Of a stretch of 64,000 nucleotides of DNA, positions 63,265-64,000 are shown in pieces (within the stretch, counting starts at the first letter, position 1; every line of letters starts with the position of its first letter). Location: the NCBI GenBank assembly GCA_947172415.1, contig OX359199.1, positions 3,374,001 through 3,438,000 on the forward strand, read 5' to 3'. Under the pieces are notes generated by a model. The model saw nothing but the letters and a program-made list of their open reading frames with translations, was not told the origin of the DNA and did no database searches. This DNA comes from Chondrosia reniformis. Lineage: Eukaryota > Porifera > Demospongiae > Chondrillida > Chondrillidae. A program made the position numbers and the translations under genes.

Positions 63265-64000
63265 TGTATATGTCGTGTCGAGGGAATTGGAGGCTGTGGT
63301 TCCGAGCTGACAAGAGGATGGGTATTGTCCAGTTCAACCCCCCGACGGAGCAGGGTGCTTAGCCCCTCATGTGGCATCCTGTGGCTAAATCAGCCTCCCT
63401 GTCAGTATGGGCTAACCCCCCGTCTGGCAGCTACACTGGGTTACGTTACGTCATGAGAATAACAATTTTCAAGACAGGCTGTGGCCTAGGTGCACCAGTG
63501 GTGAAGAAAACCCTGGGTCAACCAGAATAGGTGATTCCACTGGTGCCTCACAGGTAGATGTACCCGAATGTAATAACCCTTCTTCGGTCCCCGTGACGGG
63601 CCAACCAGCCCTATGGACCGAGGAAATGGTTAGGGCACTAATTGATTGCTTTGAGCGATCTGAACCCAAAAGAGGTGGCTATCAAAAGCGTTTAGAGCGG
63701 AATGGCTGAGCAAATACCCACATTTGCCTCAGACTGGTCGAACCCTTGCCTTCCAAGCCAAAAGGAGCTTGGTAGGAGACGGAGTACTGCAAGTAACGGG
63801 TAGCCGAGATTTAGATTTGGTTAATGATGCACCGCAAGGTGCCTCTAGAAGGAGAAGGATCCAAGGGGTGATCTGGAACCTTCAGAGGGATAATATCCTC
63901 ATGGAGCTCTACCGAGAAAGTAAGCCCATGGAAAAGGGGTATGCCGAGCGGTTGTACCAGGCTTGGAATGCTAAAATGCCAGACCATAAAACCACAAAGG
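63265..64000 (+). mobile_element. 5' end of a non-LTR retrotransposon, cut by the window edge
   Basis: GC-richer DNA replaces satellite at 63265 and continues to the end. A 5' leader of about 190 bp with phrases such as GCTAAATCAGCCTCCCTGTC is followed by a LINE-type coding region (next entry). Confidence 0.7.
63446..64000 (+). pseudogene. LINE ORF N-terminus with two Myb/trihelix-like segments
   Basis: One frame opens before 63446 and runs to a TGA at about 63705; from about 63696 the coding continues in another frame to the window edge, so there is one frameshift. The first segment, LWTEEMVRALIDCFERSEP then GGYQKRLE and WLSKYPHLPQTGRTLAFQ, has the spaced tryptophan and basic pattern of the Myb/trihelix-like DNA-binding region at the N-terminus of many animal LINE proteins. 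A second, related segment starts at about 63880 (NILMELYRESKP, GYAERLYQAWNAKMP), suggesting a tandem pair. RT and endonuclease would lie to the right of the window. Start codon not identified. Confidence 0.6.

Overview
The window is eukaryotic and almost certainly from an early-branching animal; a demosponge is the best guess. Supporting this are spliced genes with short GT-AG introns and consistent phases, one of which reads as the proteasome subunit PSMD3, AT-rich non-coding DNA, and a mix of transposons seen in sponge and cnidarian genomes (a Helitron with OTU domain, a zinc-finger/RLE LINE, a Penelope-like element, a Ty3/gypsy element and a DDE transposase). The species call is inference. 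No bacterial-style operons, rRNA, tRNA or CRISPR array was found. Two runs of exactly 200 N are scaffold gaps.

Layout. 1-2142: non-coding DNA with degenerate duplicate copies of the leader of the next element. 2143-7631: a decayed Helitron, reading in order zinc ribbon, about nineteen 18-residue GRP repeats, Helitron N-terminal region, HUH/Y2 Rep, C-terminal half of a PIF1-type helicase, OTU protease. It is broken by stops, frameshifts and a deletion of the helicase ATP-binding half. 8251-10240: a LINE whose zinc-finger N-terminus is joined to its restriction-like endonuclease C-terminus, with the reverse transcriptase core missing. 10240-18930: the only region that looks like host genes: a candidate first exon (11014), four exons of a damaged PSMD3 copy on the minus strand (12221-13849), a divergent plus-strand gene with CCCH-type zinc fingers (13916-15768), and two 3'-terminal exons of an unidentified minus-strand gene (16660-16901). 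A 235-bp near-perfect palindrome lies at 11727-11961, just beyond the last recognisable PSMD3 exon.

18930-63264 is one huge, degenerate satellite domain built on a 13-bp unit, ACTAGTACATACA, with the SpeI palindrome ACTAGT at its core. Five copies of a roughly 400-580 bp non-satellite unit recur inside it, and it shows several scales of duplication (260 bp, 676 bp, 725 bp and multi-kilobase blocks offset by about 11.3-12.8 kb). Mobile elements have landed in it: a DDE transposase (25206-27175), a 0.76-kb MITE whose empty site is preserved in another satellite copy (30113-30880), a 1.25-kb terminal-inverted-repeat element (38827-40077), a nearly intact Penelope-like element with a 5' inverted duplication (43549-45920), a partial gypsy element running into an assembly gap (54421-55683), and at the right edge the 5' end of another LINE (63265-64000).

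The picture is a pericentromere- or heterochromatin-like satellite block acting as a sink for transposons, flanked on the left by a small gene-containing segment. The most intact mobile gene is the Penelope-like RT/GIY-YIG frame, 587 codons without a stop; the others are broken.
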